DNA of 64,000 nt. It comes from Ignelater luminosus. Taxonomy: Eukaryota; Arthropoda; Insecta; Coleoptera; Elateridae. The notes below the pieces were generated by a model, which saw nothing but the letters and a program-made list of their open reading frames with translations, had not been told where the DNA came from and did not search any database. The stretch covers positions 62,001 through 126,000 of the forward strand of contig VTPC01091286.1 of NCBI GenBank assembly GCA_011009095.1. Direction: 5' to 3'. A program made the position numbers and the translations under genes. Shown piece by piece: positions 23,563 through 35,181 of the stretch (position 1 is its first letter; each line of letters starts with the position of its first letter).

Positions 23563-24217
23563 GACGTTTTTTTTTTGGTCTCGCTCTACTAATAGTACTA
23601 TTTGAGATCTTCGTTAACCAACAGATGGCGTTTAGTTTTGTGATTTATTAGCGAACAATCCTTGTGTTCAGGAGCAACCAGCAGTTAGCAGCACTGTCGG
23701 TGAAAGATACTTGGACGATAGGCAACGAACAACGACAATTGTCCGCACGTCAACTAATCAGGAGTATTTTCATTGGTTCTGTCTGGTCGTGGACACAAGC
23801 ATTTCTTTTTTCCATGACGGCAGCGCGTAAGCGTGATTTCCTGCTCCTAAACACAAGCAAAATAGTTCGAGCACCGTTGACAAAGTTAACGATAAATCTT
23901 CAGATCTAATGACTATAATTTTTTGATGTTATTGTGATGTTCTTCACTACTGCACTAGTTCTTCAATTTCCAGCAGATGTCGCCCACGTTGTACAAATTG
24001 ATAGTTAATAAACGCCGTGCCTTGTCATCCCAAAAAGATAAAAATTCAACTATTATAGTACACTCTTTTTCGATAATACCTGTCAAAATGCTCGAAAGTT
24101 GGCAAAACATACAGTTACTTGGTTATTCTTGTTGTTATTTTCTAAAAAATAAAAAAACACACAAACTATACCTTGTCTTCTTTAGGAATCGTACGAGTTG
24201 TCGATTGAAGCAATAAA
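23563..24217. other. Mixed-composition non-coding DNA, possible first-exon region
   Basis: Around 23660-23850 the sequence is less AT-rich and holds a donor-like GCAGCGC|GTAAGCG at about 23829. An open frame (23664-23909) has no motif. It might be a promoter or 5' exon of a plus-strand gene, but nothing proves it. Confidence 0.25.
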
Positions 24218-24578
24218 GCATCTCTAAGAATATAAAGCGTAACCACAACGAATTCCGTTTTGTTACTGAATTCGAGCAACAGTTTTAAAGAATTTTCAAA
24301 TTCTGGCGGACATCTTAACCATGTTCTTGAGGCGATATCAAAAAACTAAAAGTATACGTATCTTTTATTTTTTGATGTAGAATATAATTCTAAAGTAAAA
24401 ACGGTCATTGACCATGTTTCCCAAAAGATATCAAAAAACGAAGACACCACGTTGTCTTTGGTTTTTTATGTAGAATCCAAATCTGAAGTCAAAATTTCAA
24501 AATATAAAAAAAATGCGGACAGACAGACACATACACAGACTTCGCAAATTCAGTAACAACTGTTGGAGTTTGTTGAAA
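24218..24578. repeat. Dispersed repeat R1, copy 3
   Basis: The most diverged copy. It keeps CATCTCTAAGAATATAAAGC, CCACAACGAATTCCGTTTTG, CATGTTCTTGAGGCGATATC, the two TGTAGAAT units, a shortened CAGACAGACACATACACAGA microsatellite, and TTCGCAAATTCAGTAACAAC. Confidence 0.7.
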
Positions 24579-25065
24579 AGTAATGGTTCCAATTAAGTTC
24601 ATTTTTGCAATCTACCCCGTATATTTTACATAAAGTGAGATACTGCCATGTTTAGTTTTTATAAAATTGTTGCTATAGGTTTAACAATTATAATAGTACT
24701 TATAAATTCTAAAAGTAAGATCAACGCTAATCTTGGAAGCTTCTCCCTTTTTTTTGGTTTATTCCCTTCACTTTCATATTCTACGCCACTGATCCTAGTA
24801 ACTTGCGTTAGTAACTTTTACTTTAATTTCTACAATTAAAATATTACTAGTGTCAATGTCAAAGTTTATCAAAGGTGTTGGGTGTTTAATTAATCATATC
24901 CTTCGATAAATTAATAATGACATTAACAAATTCTAAGTGAAGGTTTACATTGTTTTTATTAGCATATTTGAATGAAGTGTAGTTTAGTAAACATTTCCTG
25001 TCTACGTATACGTTTGGCCTAGTTGCTTATTGTTATCCACTTGTAACCATATTGAAATAAAATCA

Positions 25066-25119
25066 AGTAAGGGTGTAACCTGATTTTTAATTTCTTTTAT
25101 TTTTAAATTTTTGTTTTAG
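25066..25119 (+). other. Candidate 54-bp intron in DCTN3 5' UTR
   Basis: ATCAA|GTAAGGG at 25066 and a pyrimidine-rich tract ending TTGTTTTAG at 25119 would remove 54 bases, a normal short insect intron. The DCTN3 ATG then lies 2 bases after the acceptor. Confidence 0.4.
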
Positions 25120-25120
25120 A

Positions 25121-25684
25121 ATGGACGCAGTTGATTTGATAGCTAAGCGGATCTCAGCATTAGAGTTAGCAGTTTTTCCTAATGGAGAATATGTAAAGCC
25201 AAACGAGTCTCAACCAGAAATAACAGATTTACTTCTACAAACTCATTCGATGACTGTAACAGCATTGAGTTGTCGAGAAGTTGTTACATCTATTTTAAAA
25301 CGAATGGAAACAATAAATGATTATTTACTACCAGATTGTTGTGATAATCAATTAGATATTCAGGATAAACATCAGTACATTCTTGAATTATATCCTGAAA
25401 TGAAAAAGACTTTAAAATTATTAGAAGAATTTGAACAGTTAAAAGCATTTCTTGATTCTCCACCTATAAATAATATCCCAAGTTTAGTTGATCAATTAGA
25501 AAATTTAACACTCGATAATATAAATACATACCATGAATGCAAATCGCTTACTGATAAAATCTTAAGAGCTTTACAGCAGTACAGTGATATAACAATGTCT
25601 ATTAAAATTCTCTTTGCTCAGTTAGAGCAGTCTATAACTAATATTGAAATTTCTCTGCAGCCTAAACCAGCAATAGATGAGTAA
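25121..25684 (+). CDS. DCTN3: Dynactin subunit 3 (p24)
   Basis: Encodes the small p24 subunit of the dynactin shoulder/sidearm, which works with p50 dynamitin and p150Glued in dynein-driven transport in the cytoplasm (family knowledge). The single coding exon gives 187 aa, almost the same as the human protein (186). The start MDAVDLIAKRISALELAVF matches the family pattern of a helix with a Leu-Glu pair followed by a short loop. The body is a run of amphipathic helices with no cysteine-rich or catalytic motif, and it ends SLQPKPAIDE, like the VKPAEE end of p24 proteins. The ATG is the first in the frame and lies 2 bases after an acceptor-like TTTTAG. It is tail to tail with a minus-strand exon at 26236-26081. 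The identification is by remembered similarity across the full length. Confidence 0.85.
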   Translation: MDAVDLIAKRISALELAVFPNGEYVKPNESQPEITDLLLQTHSMTVTALSCREVVTSILKRMETINDYLLPDCCDNQLDIQDKHQYILELYPEMKKTLKLLEEFEQLKAFLDSPPINNIPSLVDQLENLTLDNINTYHECKSLTDKILRALQQYSDITMSIKILFAQLEQSITNIEISLQPKPAIDE

Positions 25685-25975
25685 TAAGAAAACTGTGTGT
25701 TCTAATTTATGAAACAATTCATATTTAAGAATTATATATTTAAATCAGTGTATTGGTTAAGTAAGAAAAAGAAATTTGCAAATTTTCTAGCAGTTACTAA
25801 TTCAAATTACAACACAATTATAATGGAATAATCAAGTTATTAAGATAAATTGTTTTAGAAGTCTTCTGGTATTTTGTGTAAAATTATATAATCATTTTGC
25901 TCTTTATAATATTATACCTTAGTATCACATTCAGCTCTTTGAAACTACCTATGTCTATGCTTTCATTGCTTATAA

Positions 25976-25981
25976 AATAAA
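25976..25981 (+). terminator. Poly(A) signal of DCTN3
   Basis: AATAAA 292 bases after the DCTN3 stop. The opposing minus-strand signal lies only 28-38 bases further on, so the two 3' ends probably overlap. Confidence 0.55.
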
Positions 25982-26008
25982 GAAGAGAAGAATTTACACA
26001 TTTCTCAC

Positions 26009-26014
26009 TTTTAT
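26009..26014 (-). terminator. Poly(A) signal for the minus-strand exon at 26236-26081
   Basis: TTTATT on the plus strand is AATAAA on the minus strand, 67 bases past the TAA at 26081-26083. Confidence 0.4.
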
Positions 26015-26080
26015 TAATATAAATGAAATATAACTAATATAAAAACTAAACAACATTATTTCCAGTATTGTATTGCTAAA

Positions 26081-26236
26081 TTATGTCTTGGGTATATGCA
26101 CTTTCTGTGTTAAGGCAGGATCATAACCCATAGCCAGTGGTGTAATGACACTGTTACTGACACTTGACTGAACTTGGAGGGTTTTTCTGGACTTCCCAAT
26201 GAAACACCAAGAGATTCTCCTCGGGGAGGAATGTTT
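26081..26236 (-). CDS. Candidate last exon of an unknown minus-strand gene
   Basis: A pyrimidine-rich acceptor (TTTCTTTTTTAATAAG on the minus strand) opens at 26236. One frame begins NIPPRGESLGVSLGSPEKPS. Another frame ends the exon with SNSVITPLAMGYDPALTQ then KVHIPKT and TAA (26083-26081). Each half looks like protein, but they are in different frames. The change falls around TTCAGTCAAGTGTCAG (about 26150-26165). Either the first frame simply runs on to its own stop (SVTVSLHHWLWVMILP), or there is an internal acceptor, an indel in the assembly, or a decayed copy. AATAAA follows on the same strand. No upstream exon was found and I do not recognise the family. Confidence 0.35.
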   Translation of the reverse strand, partial: KHSSPRRISWCFIGKSRKTLQVQSSVSNSVITPLAMGYDPALTQKVHIPKT

Positions 26237-27854
26237 CTTATTAAAAAAGAAATAAAATTAAATAATCATTCAATGCATGTATTTGTGACACAAATAAATA
26301 ACTCTTAAATTGGCAGGTGACATCAATAAATCATCATTGTCAGAATTTTAAAGCTTAGAATATTATAATAGGCTTGATGTTTCATTCATTCATTTTAAAT
26401 TTTATTTTTATAGGTATACAGTGTATATCCATGAATACCCTCCAATACAACACAGACTATTTCACATCGTGTTAATAGTTGTATTATAATAAATATATGT
26501 TGCAGAAATTAATTTATCATTAAATTATTCTTCTCTGTGAAAACCTAGCTAAAAATGACTTGATGAGCTTATCATACAAATTGTCATTTTAGAATAAAAA
26601 AGCATGTTCAGCAAACATCTTAAAACGTAGAGATTGAAAATATATTTTTATATAAAGTAATCTGATAAGCAAAGAGTTTGCTAAGCCTGCTAGTAACATA
26701 ATTGGAACAAATGGTTGTCATTATGTATTCATTTTATTTTGCAAGGTAGAGATATAGATCATTTTATCAACTAAATATAAATTCGAAGCAATGGTGGAAA
26801 TGCTGGAGAAGTCCATTTTTTTGTGGTATTCTTCTATTAGCATATCTTAACGTAAATTAGAAATATAAAAATTACTTCAATATAACATTTGGCTAAACTA
26901 GGAGTTTAATATTTGATTTGATACACATTCCTTTACATTCAAAATACTGAAAATGAAACTAATATCTAATCTTTTCTAATTTTTAAATGTGTGCATGTGG
27001 GGTGCTTTTATATAAAAATGTATGGTATTTATCAGAAATGAACATGAAATAATCAAAGCTTAACCTATCTGTTTTACATGTTCTATATACTCCAGTAAAT
27101 TACATCACTCACTAGAAAAAGTTTATTGATACTTATGTATTAAGTTATTAGTTAACGTAATTGCTTTTGGTATAATTTAATGTGAAGATATTTATGCATA
27201 TATCTGATTAATTTATTAGTCTCTAAAGTGTACCCATTGTATGTTTCTCTAGAAATGTTTAAAAGATGTAGTGCTGCTTCTTTATTTGTGGTATTTCAGA
27301 TAATTTTAATTATAGTACGTGTAATATTTCATAATATATGTAATGAATGCGACAAATATTGTTTTACTTTGTTTACCCTAATTTTCTAAGTTCTCAGTAT
27401 TTGAGATGTGCTATTTCATTAAGATCTCCTGCAAGGAAATATTTTATAACTGCAACTTTTAAAACTAAATTCCTCAATTAAAAATTGAAACTCAGTTGTT
27501 AATATCTTTTTTCTTGCTCTTATTACAGTTTCGTTTAAATTTTTTTGTACCTCTGTCCACTATTACTAGTTTTGTATGCACTGTAATAATCCAGAAACAC
27601 TTTGTTTGCCAACCTAGGCCAGCAAAGATGACATTTAAAGAAACTACTGAATTACATCTATGAAATGAAAGGAAACATGATGTGTTGATTTCCAAATTCA
27701 GATATTAACAGGTTATGTTTTAGTGAATTAATTTTATTTAACAAAATTGGCACAAAAAATCTTGTGTATTACATGCCCAGAAAATTCCAAATATGTCTAA
27801 ATATATGGGCTGTCTCATTAAAAAATTAGAAGTTATCTTACTTCAGTTTGGCCC
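26237..27854. other. AT-rich DNA, intron or intergenic
   Basis: It could hold introns of the minus-strand gene ending at 26081. No further exon is convincing. Confidence 0.35.
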
Positions 27855-27958
27855 TGAAGGCTATCTGACATGATACTAAATTTAGTACAGAATTCATATT
27901 AAAAATCCTTTTAACATAAATTTTGTACTAAATTGAGCATCGCGTCAGATGGCCTTTA
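27855..27958. mobile_element. Short hairpin MITE
   Basis: Two arms of about 47 bp face each other. The left begins TGAAGGCTATCTGACATG. The right, read inverted, begins TAAAGGCCATCTGACGCG. Both pass through a TACTAAATTTAGTAC / CTCAATTTAGTAC block, with only about 10 bases between. There is no ORF. It could fold into a near-complete hairpin. Confidence 0.6.
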
Positions 27959-29882
27959 GAATCAAGTTTAGTATTTAAAAATGCACCCAACATGTCATCC
28001 TTAATAATGCTATTTTCTCATGTTTTGTGCTAGGTTTGAATTTAATATCAAATTTTATTTTATTTGAAGAGAGCCATTTAAAAGGGATTGGATATTTACA
28101 AACAGCTCTGATTAGAATTTTGGTTTAGTAAAATTCAGATTTGAAACAATTTAGAATTCTTTTTCACGCGAAATTATTTGATTTGAATCCGCGGTCTTTA
28201 CAGTTTTCAGTGATACCAACTGCAGCTCCAGTTTTATTTAGTTGAGCAGTGTTGCAAGATGTACACTGTTTATAATTTAACACTAGCTGAGGTTTGTCCG
28301 CTAGTGTGTTTGGTTATTTTGAAGATTATATTGGGGAGCTATGACATAAAGCAGTCTTGAACTGCGACCCCAAATTAACAAGTTGTTAGGTTACATTCTT
28401 GATAGATAAGTAGTAGTTTACAACTTTGCTGCGTATGAGTATGCACCATTACGATTTCTAGGTTATGTTGGTGGTGTAAATTTTACACTTCCCTAGAAGA
28501 AGAAGAATAGGCAGTTCAGAAACACAAGTGAACAAACCTGCTATTAAGAAGTAGGAAATTATACTAGTATATTACTGCTAAGATGAAATCTTTGGCTAAT
28601 GCTTTGTGCAAATACATAAAAAGCATGTGTTAATTACTGGCATCTGATTTGCATTTAATTTGGTACAATCGCGACCATTAAAGATTAAACATTTGTAACG
28701 TGAAATAGCTTAGACTGTAAGCAGAGGCTTGGATTAACACAATATAATAACATACTAAGTGTTTCTGAAAACTAAACGTATAAAATTCGTCTATATGTTC
28801 AAAAATAAATATTCATTAATTTTGTAAATTCTGTAAAATTAACATCGTGTTGCCAACAGCGTAGTAGTTTAATTAACCGGGATAATTCCTAAGACCATAG
28901 TTCTCTCACGAGAAACCTACATGATGTCTGCTAGGATTTCTTCATTCCTAAACTTTATATTCGTAGCTCAATACAAAATTTAACTTCAGAATATCTTATT
29001 CACTAAAAAAGAAACATAATAAGGAGGGCCAGCGCAAGAGTGTCGGCAAGCAGAGGGACGTCAAACTCGAGTGATTAATTAGATGTGTTTTGTCGCCGAT
29101 GACAAATCTAAATAATTTACGTCATAAAGACATCGTCTCTGTTTTCTATTTTTACATACTTAAATATTTACTGATTATAAAAATTTCAGTTTCTAGGATG
29201 ACATCAAAAATTAAATAACGCCCTTTTTCAAGTCTTGACATGAGGTCTTTCAACTGTGACGTTTTGACGTCTTTTTAAACGTGAATGTGACTTAACTGGT
29301 AACTAATAAATCGAGCGAATTAGACTTTAGTTTGCCTACCAGAGTATTTGGCTTTGTGGCAGAATTTTTTAAGGCATTTTCATATAGTAAACAGGGTGAT
29401 GTGTGGTGCGTTTAATATCAGTTTCGATTGCCTTATTGGTTATGGTGCAGCGCCTAGTCACCTTTGCTTTATTTGCACTTCTTTGCGCCGGTCCTAATAA
29501 TAAGAAACCTAATAGTAGCAGTCGCACGGCAATACATACAAAAATTTCGAGAAGTTTGACGTTCAAGAGAATACAGTGCTATCAAGATTGTTTGTTCTGA
29601 TTTTACACTACTTTCCACTGGTATAATATCAATATTTGCGTCTAGTTTTCAATGTGAAGTTAGCGACATATGGTATGTTACAAGATTTCTATATTATTGT
29701 TCTATCTAATGTGTGTTTTACCGAGTTCATTGTTGTGCATTGTTAATTATTAATTCAGTTGTGTCATTATTGTCATTGTTTTTAATTGTTGTAATTCTAA
29801 CCCTCATGTAGTAGGAACGTTATTTTTCAAAGTTGTAGTGCAAACACGAGAGCGGCACGGACAAACATTCTCGATAGCACTG
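27959..29882. other. Non-coding DNA upstream of the SH3 gene
   Basis: No coding exon is recognised. An isolated ACAGGGTG tip lies at about 29392. The short ORFs on both strands at about 29369-29600 overlap each other and lack motifs. Confidence 0.4.
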
Positions 29883-29952
29883 TATAAAAACCTGTCCTTG
29901 AAGCAGAAAAGAATGCCTTTCATTCTCCTTCTTTTGTCTTCATACTGCGTTG
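29883..29952 (+). promoter_or_regulatory. Candidate TATA promoter and 5' UTR exon of the SH3 gene
   Basis: TATAAAAA at 29883-29890 is followed about 30 bases later by a pyrimidine-rich stretch (TTCATTCTCCTTCTTTTG) where transcription could start. A good donor, GTTG|GTAAGG, ends the segment at 29952. Spliced to an acceptor such as CTTTACAG/AAG just before 30395, it would supply the 5' leader. The short frame from ATG 29913 would also be phase-compatible with exon 2, so it could be an alternative start. I consider that less likely. Confidence 0.35.
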
Positions 29953-30394
29953 GTAAGGTACCTTAAACATGGCTGCGCCGCCGCGCTGGGTTCAATCGCT
30001 TGCCTGTGTTTGCCTTACCATGTTTCACACTTTACATGTATTGGCCTAAGGGTGCCCACTTGCTTTAATCCGACCCTGTCTTTGCTCAAGTATCGAGTAT
30101 TACCAGTTAATTATAATCTCTTTTTTTTAGTTATACATTATATTCAAAGTCTGGGTTGCTAGTTAATTCACTAATTCGTTGATTTCCAAATCTTTGTATC
30201 TTTTTTACTTTTTATAAAAATAGCTACTACTGGCAACAATGTACTTGTATTTTTTTTATACATCTGCTTGATCGGTTAATGCCTCAATTGATGTTGTTTG
30301 ACAGGTTTGACAAGAAAAGTTTAATAAGAAAGCATTTCCTAATGTTAATTTTATAATCTTTACAAGAAAAGTTAGTTGTAAATGATTGCTAAAA

Positions 30395-31779
30395 ATGGCA
30401 TTTCTTTGTCCTGTAAGAATACGTCGAGGGAAAAAGAAAAAATGTAAGAATATGCTTAAAACTGCTTAATAAAATTATTTTGAATTTTATTCTGCTAAAA
30501 TGGGTTATATACAGTTAGGTATTTAAGATCAGTATTTACTTTTTTTTCCTTTAAATATTTTTTAAATTAGAATGTTTTCACTAGAATCTTCCAAATTAAA
30601 GAAAGCTAAAAGTTGATTGATGCTAGAGAGTAATGTACTTATTTGTTTTTTCTAGCAGTAGGTGCCGATGGGGACAAGGAACTAATGAGAACGGGATCAG
30701 GACTTACTCCTGGAATGGGCCGCATTACAGGTTCAGCTAGTATAGAAACGTTAGTTCGTGTTGGAATAGAGAAAGAACATGGACTTTCACCAGATAGTAA
30801 AATGGTGGTGTTACATGATTTTACACCTTGTGTTGATGATGAACTAGAAGTAAAACGAGGACAAATTGTTAATATTTTATACAGGGAAAATGATTGGGTT
30901 TATGTTATTGCTATGGACTCTCGTCAAGAAGGTTTTATTCCGCATTCGTATTGTACACCATACAATAGCCATTTAGCAGAGTTAGCGATCAAAAAGAAAT
31001 TACCACGAAATGGACAACCTGCCCCATCAGATCAAGCTGAATCTAGTCATGAAACGTAAATACAAAGCTTTTTATATGATTCATATTTTTATATTCATTT
31101 TTGTGCGCTTTTAGTGATATTGTGGGTGTTGACACCAGTGACTGTGATTCATTAGGAAAGAAACAAGCGGCAGTTGCTGGATCTCCTGTCAGTTTACATT
31201 CAGAACCTGATATGCTCCCTTTTTCTAAAGATCCTTCAGGTCGTTACATTGTACTTTATACATTTATAGCTAGGGATGAAAATGATGTATCTGTTGAAAG
31301 GGGAGAATTTGTTACTGTTTTAAACAGAGAAGATCCCGATTGGTATTGGATTGTGAGAAGTGATGGGCAGGAGGGTTTTATTCCATCAGGTTTTGTGTAT
31401 CCGGCAGATAATGTGATACAAGGTAAGTAAAATAAACCACAATTGGTACTGGAAATGATTGTGTGATTAATTTTCAGGCCACTTAAATGCAGCAACTAAT
31501 CAAAACATGAATGGTACATTTACCACGCAAAATAATACACATCACATAAATTCTTCAAGTGCTGATGATTTACGTTATCATGGTACTGAACTTGTAATGC
31601 TTTATGATTATAAAGCTCAAGCACCAGATGATTTGTCTGTAAGACGAGGTGATTGGATATATGCTGATCTCACTAATCAAACAGTAGATGGATGGTTGTG
31701 GGCATATGCACCTAAGACACGTAAATATGGTTTTATACCAAAGGCATATGCAAGGCCACCTGCTATGACCAGCCTGTAG
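30395..31779 (+). CDS. Three-SH3-domain adaptor, Dlish/Vamana-like
   Basis: Likely the cortical adaptor that binds the myosin Dachs and the Fat cadherin in Fat/Hippo and planar-polarity signalling (knowledge of Drosophila Dlish/Vamana). Exons 30395-30443, 30656-31055, 31115-31422 and 31478-31779 join in frame to 1059 bases, 352 aa. SH3-1 spans about residues 65-118 (VVLHDF, NDWVYV, EGFIPHSY). SH3-2 spans about 193-250 (IVLYTF, DWYWIV, EGFIPSGF). SH3-3 spans about 289-348 (VMLYDY, GWLWAY, YGFIPKAY). No catalytic domain is present. The first exon encodes only MAFLCPVRIRRGKKKK: one cysteine next to a strongly basic run, a plausible palmitoylation plus polybasic membrane anchor. Exon 2 has a tandem TAG/CAG acceptor (30655 or 30658), so isoforms may differ by one residue. 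The assignment to Dlish rests on domain count, size and absence of other domains. Confidence 0.8.
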
Positions 31780-31930
31780 TAATTGTTGCGATTTAATTGG
31801 ATATTGTTTAAAACATTCCGTCCATTATGTTTATTTCTAATTTTCTTTTTCATAACATTTAAAAGTATTAGGCTGTGTACCACTTTTCATAAAAGAACTT
31901 AATTGAACAGAAAGTAGAAAGGTGAAATAC

Positions 31931-31936
31931 AATAAA
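31931..31936 (+). terminator. Candidate poly(A) signal of the SH3 gene
   Basis: First AATAAA after the TAG at 31777-31779, about 150 bases downstream. Others occur further on (for example near 32135), so the 3' end may vary. Confidence 0.4.
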
Positions 31937-34900
31937 TTATTATCTGAACATAAAGCACATAAGACTATAAGAAATTGAATGTTAAATAATATGATTTGTT
32001 AAACCTAATTGAAGAAAGATATTAATAACAAAACCCAGTATATTTCACTCAATATAACCTCAATTTATTAGCCAGGTACATGTTTTTATTGTACTTACTA
32101 TTAACATGAAATTCTACATGGTAACAGTGAACAAAATAAAATTTATTTTGTTATTTATGCCTTATTCGAGTAAAACTAAGAATACAATGACTCATTGGTA
32201 TGCAAACATAGTCAACTACCTTCTACTAATTTTCAGATTCATATCTGACTATATCTGTATGTTATTCTTTTAATATGACTCTCCTTTAGTTTCTTATATC
32301 AAATCCTGTTGTGCCATAATATGTGATACAAGGAGAGTAATTAGAAAATTCATTAGTGGACAGGCAATATATAGTCGAGTGCTGGTTAAATATCTAAAAA
32401 TTAAGCAAAGTAAATAGCAGGTAAGTGTGGGCCCATTTATAGAGCAAAATTGCAATGATCAAAAAACAGCATTGATTTTCCCATGAGGTTATAAAATAAA
32501 ACGTTCTCACTTTATTGTTTGAGAGATATTTAATATTAATATTGATGACTTAAATAATACAAAAAAAATATTACTCTTTATAGTTTTATGTGTTCTATGT
32601 TCTATTCTAGGCGTGATATTCATAATTGTACTCATAATTTTTGACTGATTTAGAAATATACTGATATTTACTACATTTGATTAAAAATACTTACCTATAC
32701 ATTTTAAGGATTGGAAATATTTGTGATTAAAAACCAAATTTGGTACACCATGATTTCTAATATTAACAAAAGTATGCTATGGGTCAAAAACAACAACAAA
32801 AACAGAACTTAGAGCCCTGAGGTAAAATTAAACTTTTGGAACCTCTTATCCCATATAAATATAGGAGTAAGAAATTTAATCCTTGAGCTGAGGCGGTTGC
32901 CTCACTGGCTGGATGCTTGAAGCCAGCCCTCATTAGAGATTATTGGCTTCTGGCACATCTCATTTAATTTGGTAAAGAAAAGATTTATAAAAATTCTTTC
33001 AAACCATTTGCAAAAAATAAAATCTTATTAAAAATGTTTTACTATACAAGGTGGTCCAAAAAATGTGGCGAGGATTATGTAAGTTTGTAATTAACAAGTT
33101 TACGTTACTTCCCATATATATCTTTATATTGCCAAATAGGGTTGTTTCGTAATTTTTTTTATTTCACAATCTGAAAGTATATGGTAAAAATAGTAAAAAT
33201 CCAAAATATTAGATTTTTTGAATACCTCGTTTAGGTTTAAATAAATTAAAAAGAATTCAGGGGGGCATATACTCTTTCTTGCTCTCGCTTATGGGACAGC
33301 TTGTTACCCGTCATTACATCATCCGCGGTGATGTCATAATTCATTTAGAATAATTGCACATTCTTTTTTAAATATCTTTTGTAGTATTGATTCTACAAAC
33401 TTCAAATTTTCACAGAGCATTATTGATATAAAATATTTTCTAAAAACGTATAAAGATTGCATATAAAAATTTCATTAAAAAACTCGAATGGTTCAGTAGA
33501 CAAATATGAGCCCTGTGTCAAAAGTATTTGCCTAGGTACATTTGATTAACCTGTTAATGTAATTTACTGTCATATCATCTTACTTGATAAAACCTACAAC
33601 CCAATTTTGATACTGTCAAAGTTATTTCCTCAACAGAAGCAAGCATTTCTGTCATTTTTAACAATTTTAACCTTTTAAAGAATTTTGTTTATATTGAAAT
33701 GTGTTACATTCTTGTTGTATTTTAGTTTGTATTGTTTTAACATTTTTTTGTGTCACAGTGTATACTATTAAAGTTACAAACTTGATTTATCTGACTACAC
33801 TGATCCAACAAAATTACTCAAAATTTCCATAAATTATCAAATTACCAGTAATTCTACAGTTTCTGAACACCATGTGCCTTGGAAAAGGTGGGTTTCTGAT
33901 GTTTGTGGATTTTTTTTTGTTTTTGGTAAGGAACATGTTCTGAAACTTACTACACTTCATTTTGTAACATCTTGTATGTCCTATCCAAATATTTATTACT
34001 TTGTTGCAGTTTTGGGCCATCTTGTATATTATAAAATGAATAAATTTGATTTTAAGATAAAAGTAGTACAAAAATCTCTTTAAGCTCATGATAAATATGT
34101 AATATAAATACTACTTTGATTTATATTTTGTAGTAATAATAATTAATCAAGTGTAATAAATTATTCAGATAATCAGTATTTGAAGAATCTAGGCAGGTAT
34201 TAGGTAAAAATTCTTAATTTGTAAACTGATAAAATCATGTCATAAAACATTGATTATGTCATTCATATATTCTTATAGCATTGTAAATAAAGGAGATGCT
34301 ACGGCAAAATCAACATGAATATAGAAAAGCTTGGTAAAGATGGGCAGATAAATCAACTAAACTATTTAAATAATATTGAAACAAATAAAATAAATTTTAT
34401 ACTTGCAAAATAAAATCGATGATGATGATAATACGCACAATGTATTAAAATCTTTTCTAATATTGTAGAAGTATAGATTTGATAATCATAAAGAATCGTC
34501 GTCTTGATTCTTTTTATATATTGTGTTTTTAAAATTTTTATTATAGAAATAGCTTTTATGTAAATAAATTACTGCAGATATACTAAAATACATATTAATT
34601 TACAAAGGGGTAGTTAAAATAAGGTTGCTAATTAAAATGTAAATTATTGAAATGGGAATGGTTGGAATGCGATATAGATTTTATTTTATTAAGAAAGAAA
34701 CGAGCATTTAATTATACATACAGCTTTAATACAATCATATAATGTTTTACATGAAACAGCATATTACAAGAAATTACAAAAGTAATATAATAATCTGTTC
34801 ATTCATTCTTCATATTTGTACTTTACAGAATATGTGAAATAGTACAGACTGAAATTTAAAAATAACTTATTTTAAGTGCCTTCAATTAATGTATTAATTT

Positions 34901-35173
34901 TATTTTTTATGAGAATATTTACATACAAATTAATTATAATTAAGTCTAAAAATGTTGTACTATTTTTTATATTATTTATTATGCAATAAAATTAAATTTT
35001 TGTAATTTTTGTTATTTAATTAACTACTAATCATAGAGATTGCGGACAATAGGACAACAATAAAACAAGAAATAAGATAATGCAGATGTTTTAAAGGCAA
35101 GCAGATGGTGAGTAATGAAATATACTTTAAGGATTTTAAGTAGCAAATAGTTAACAGTATCAAGTGCTCTAAA
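31937..35173. other. AT-rich intergenic DNA
   Basis: No gene is recognised. CAAGGTGGTCC at about 33048, next to TATA, resembles one tip of the foldback elements, but no partner was found. The overlapping ORFs at 33814-34089 on both strands have no motif. Confidence 0.45.
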
Positions 35174-35181
35174 GTCTAGAC

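Noticed and set aside
29369-29600. Overlapping 65-codon ORFs on both strands
   Set aside because: They are mutual shadows in a slightly G+C-richer patch, with no motif and no splice context.
29913-29952. Short hydrophobic reading MPFILLLLSSYCV with a donor, as first exon of the SH3 gene
   Set aside because: The phase fits, but it would give a cytoplasmic SH3 adaptor a secretory-like leader. The 30395-30443 exon gives a more sensible start. Kept only as a 5' leader or alternative.
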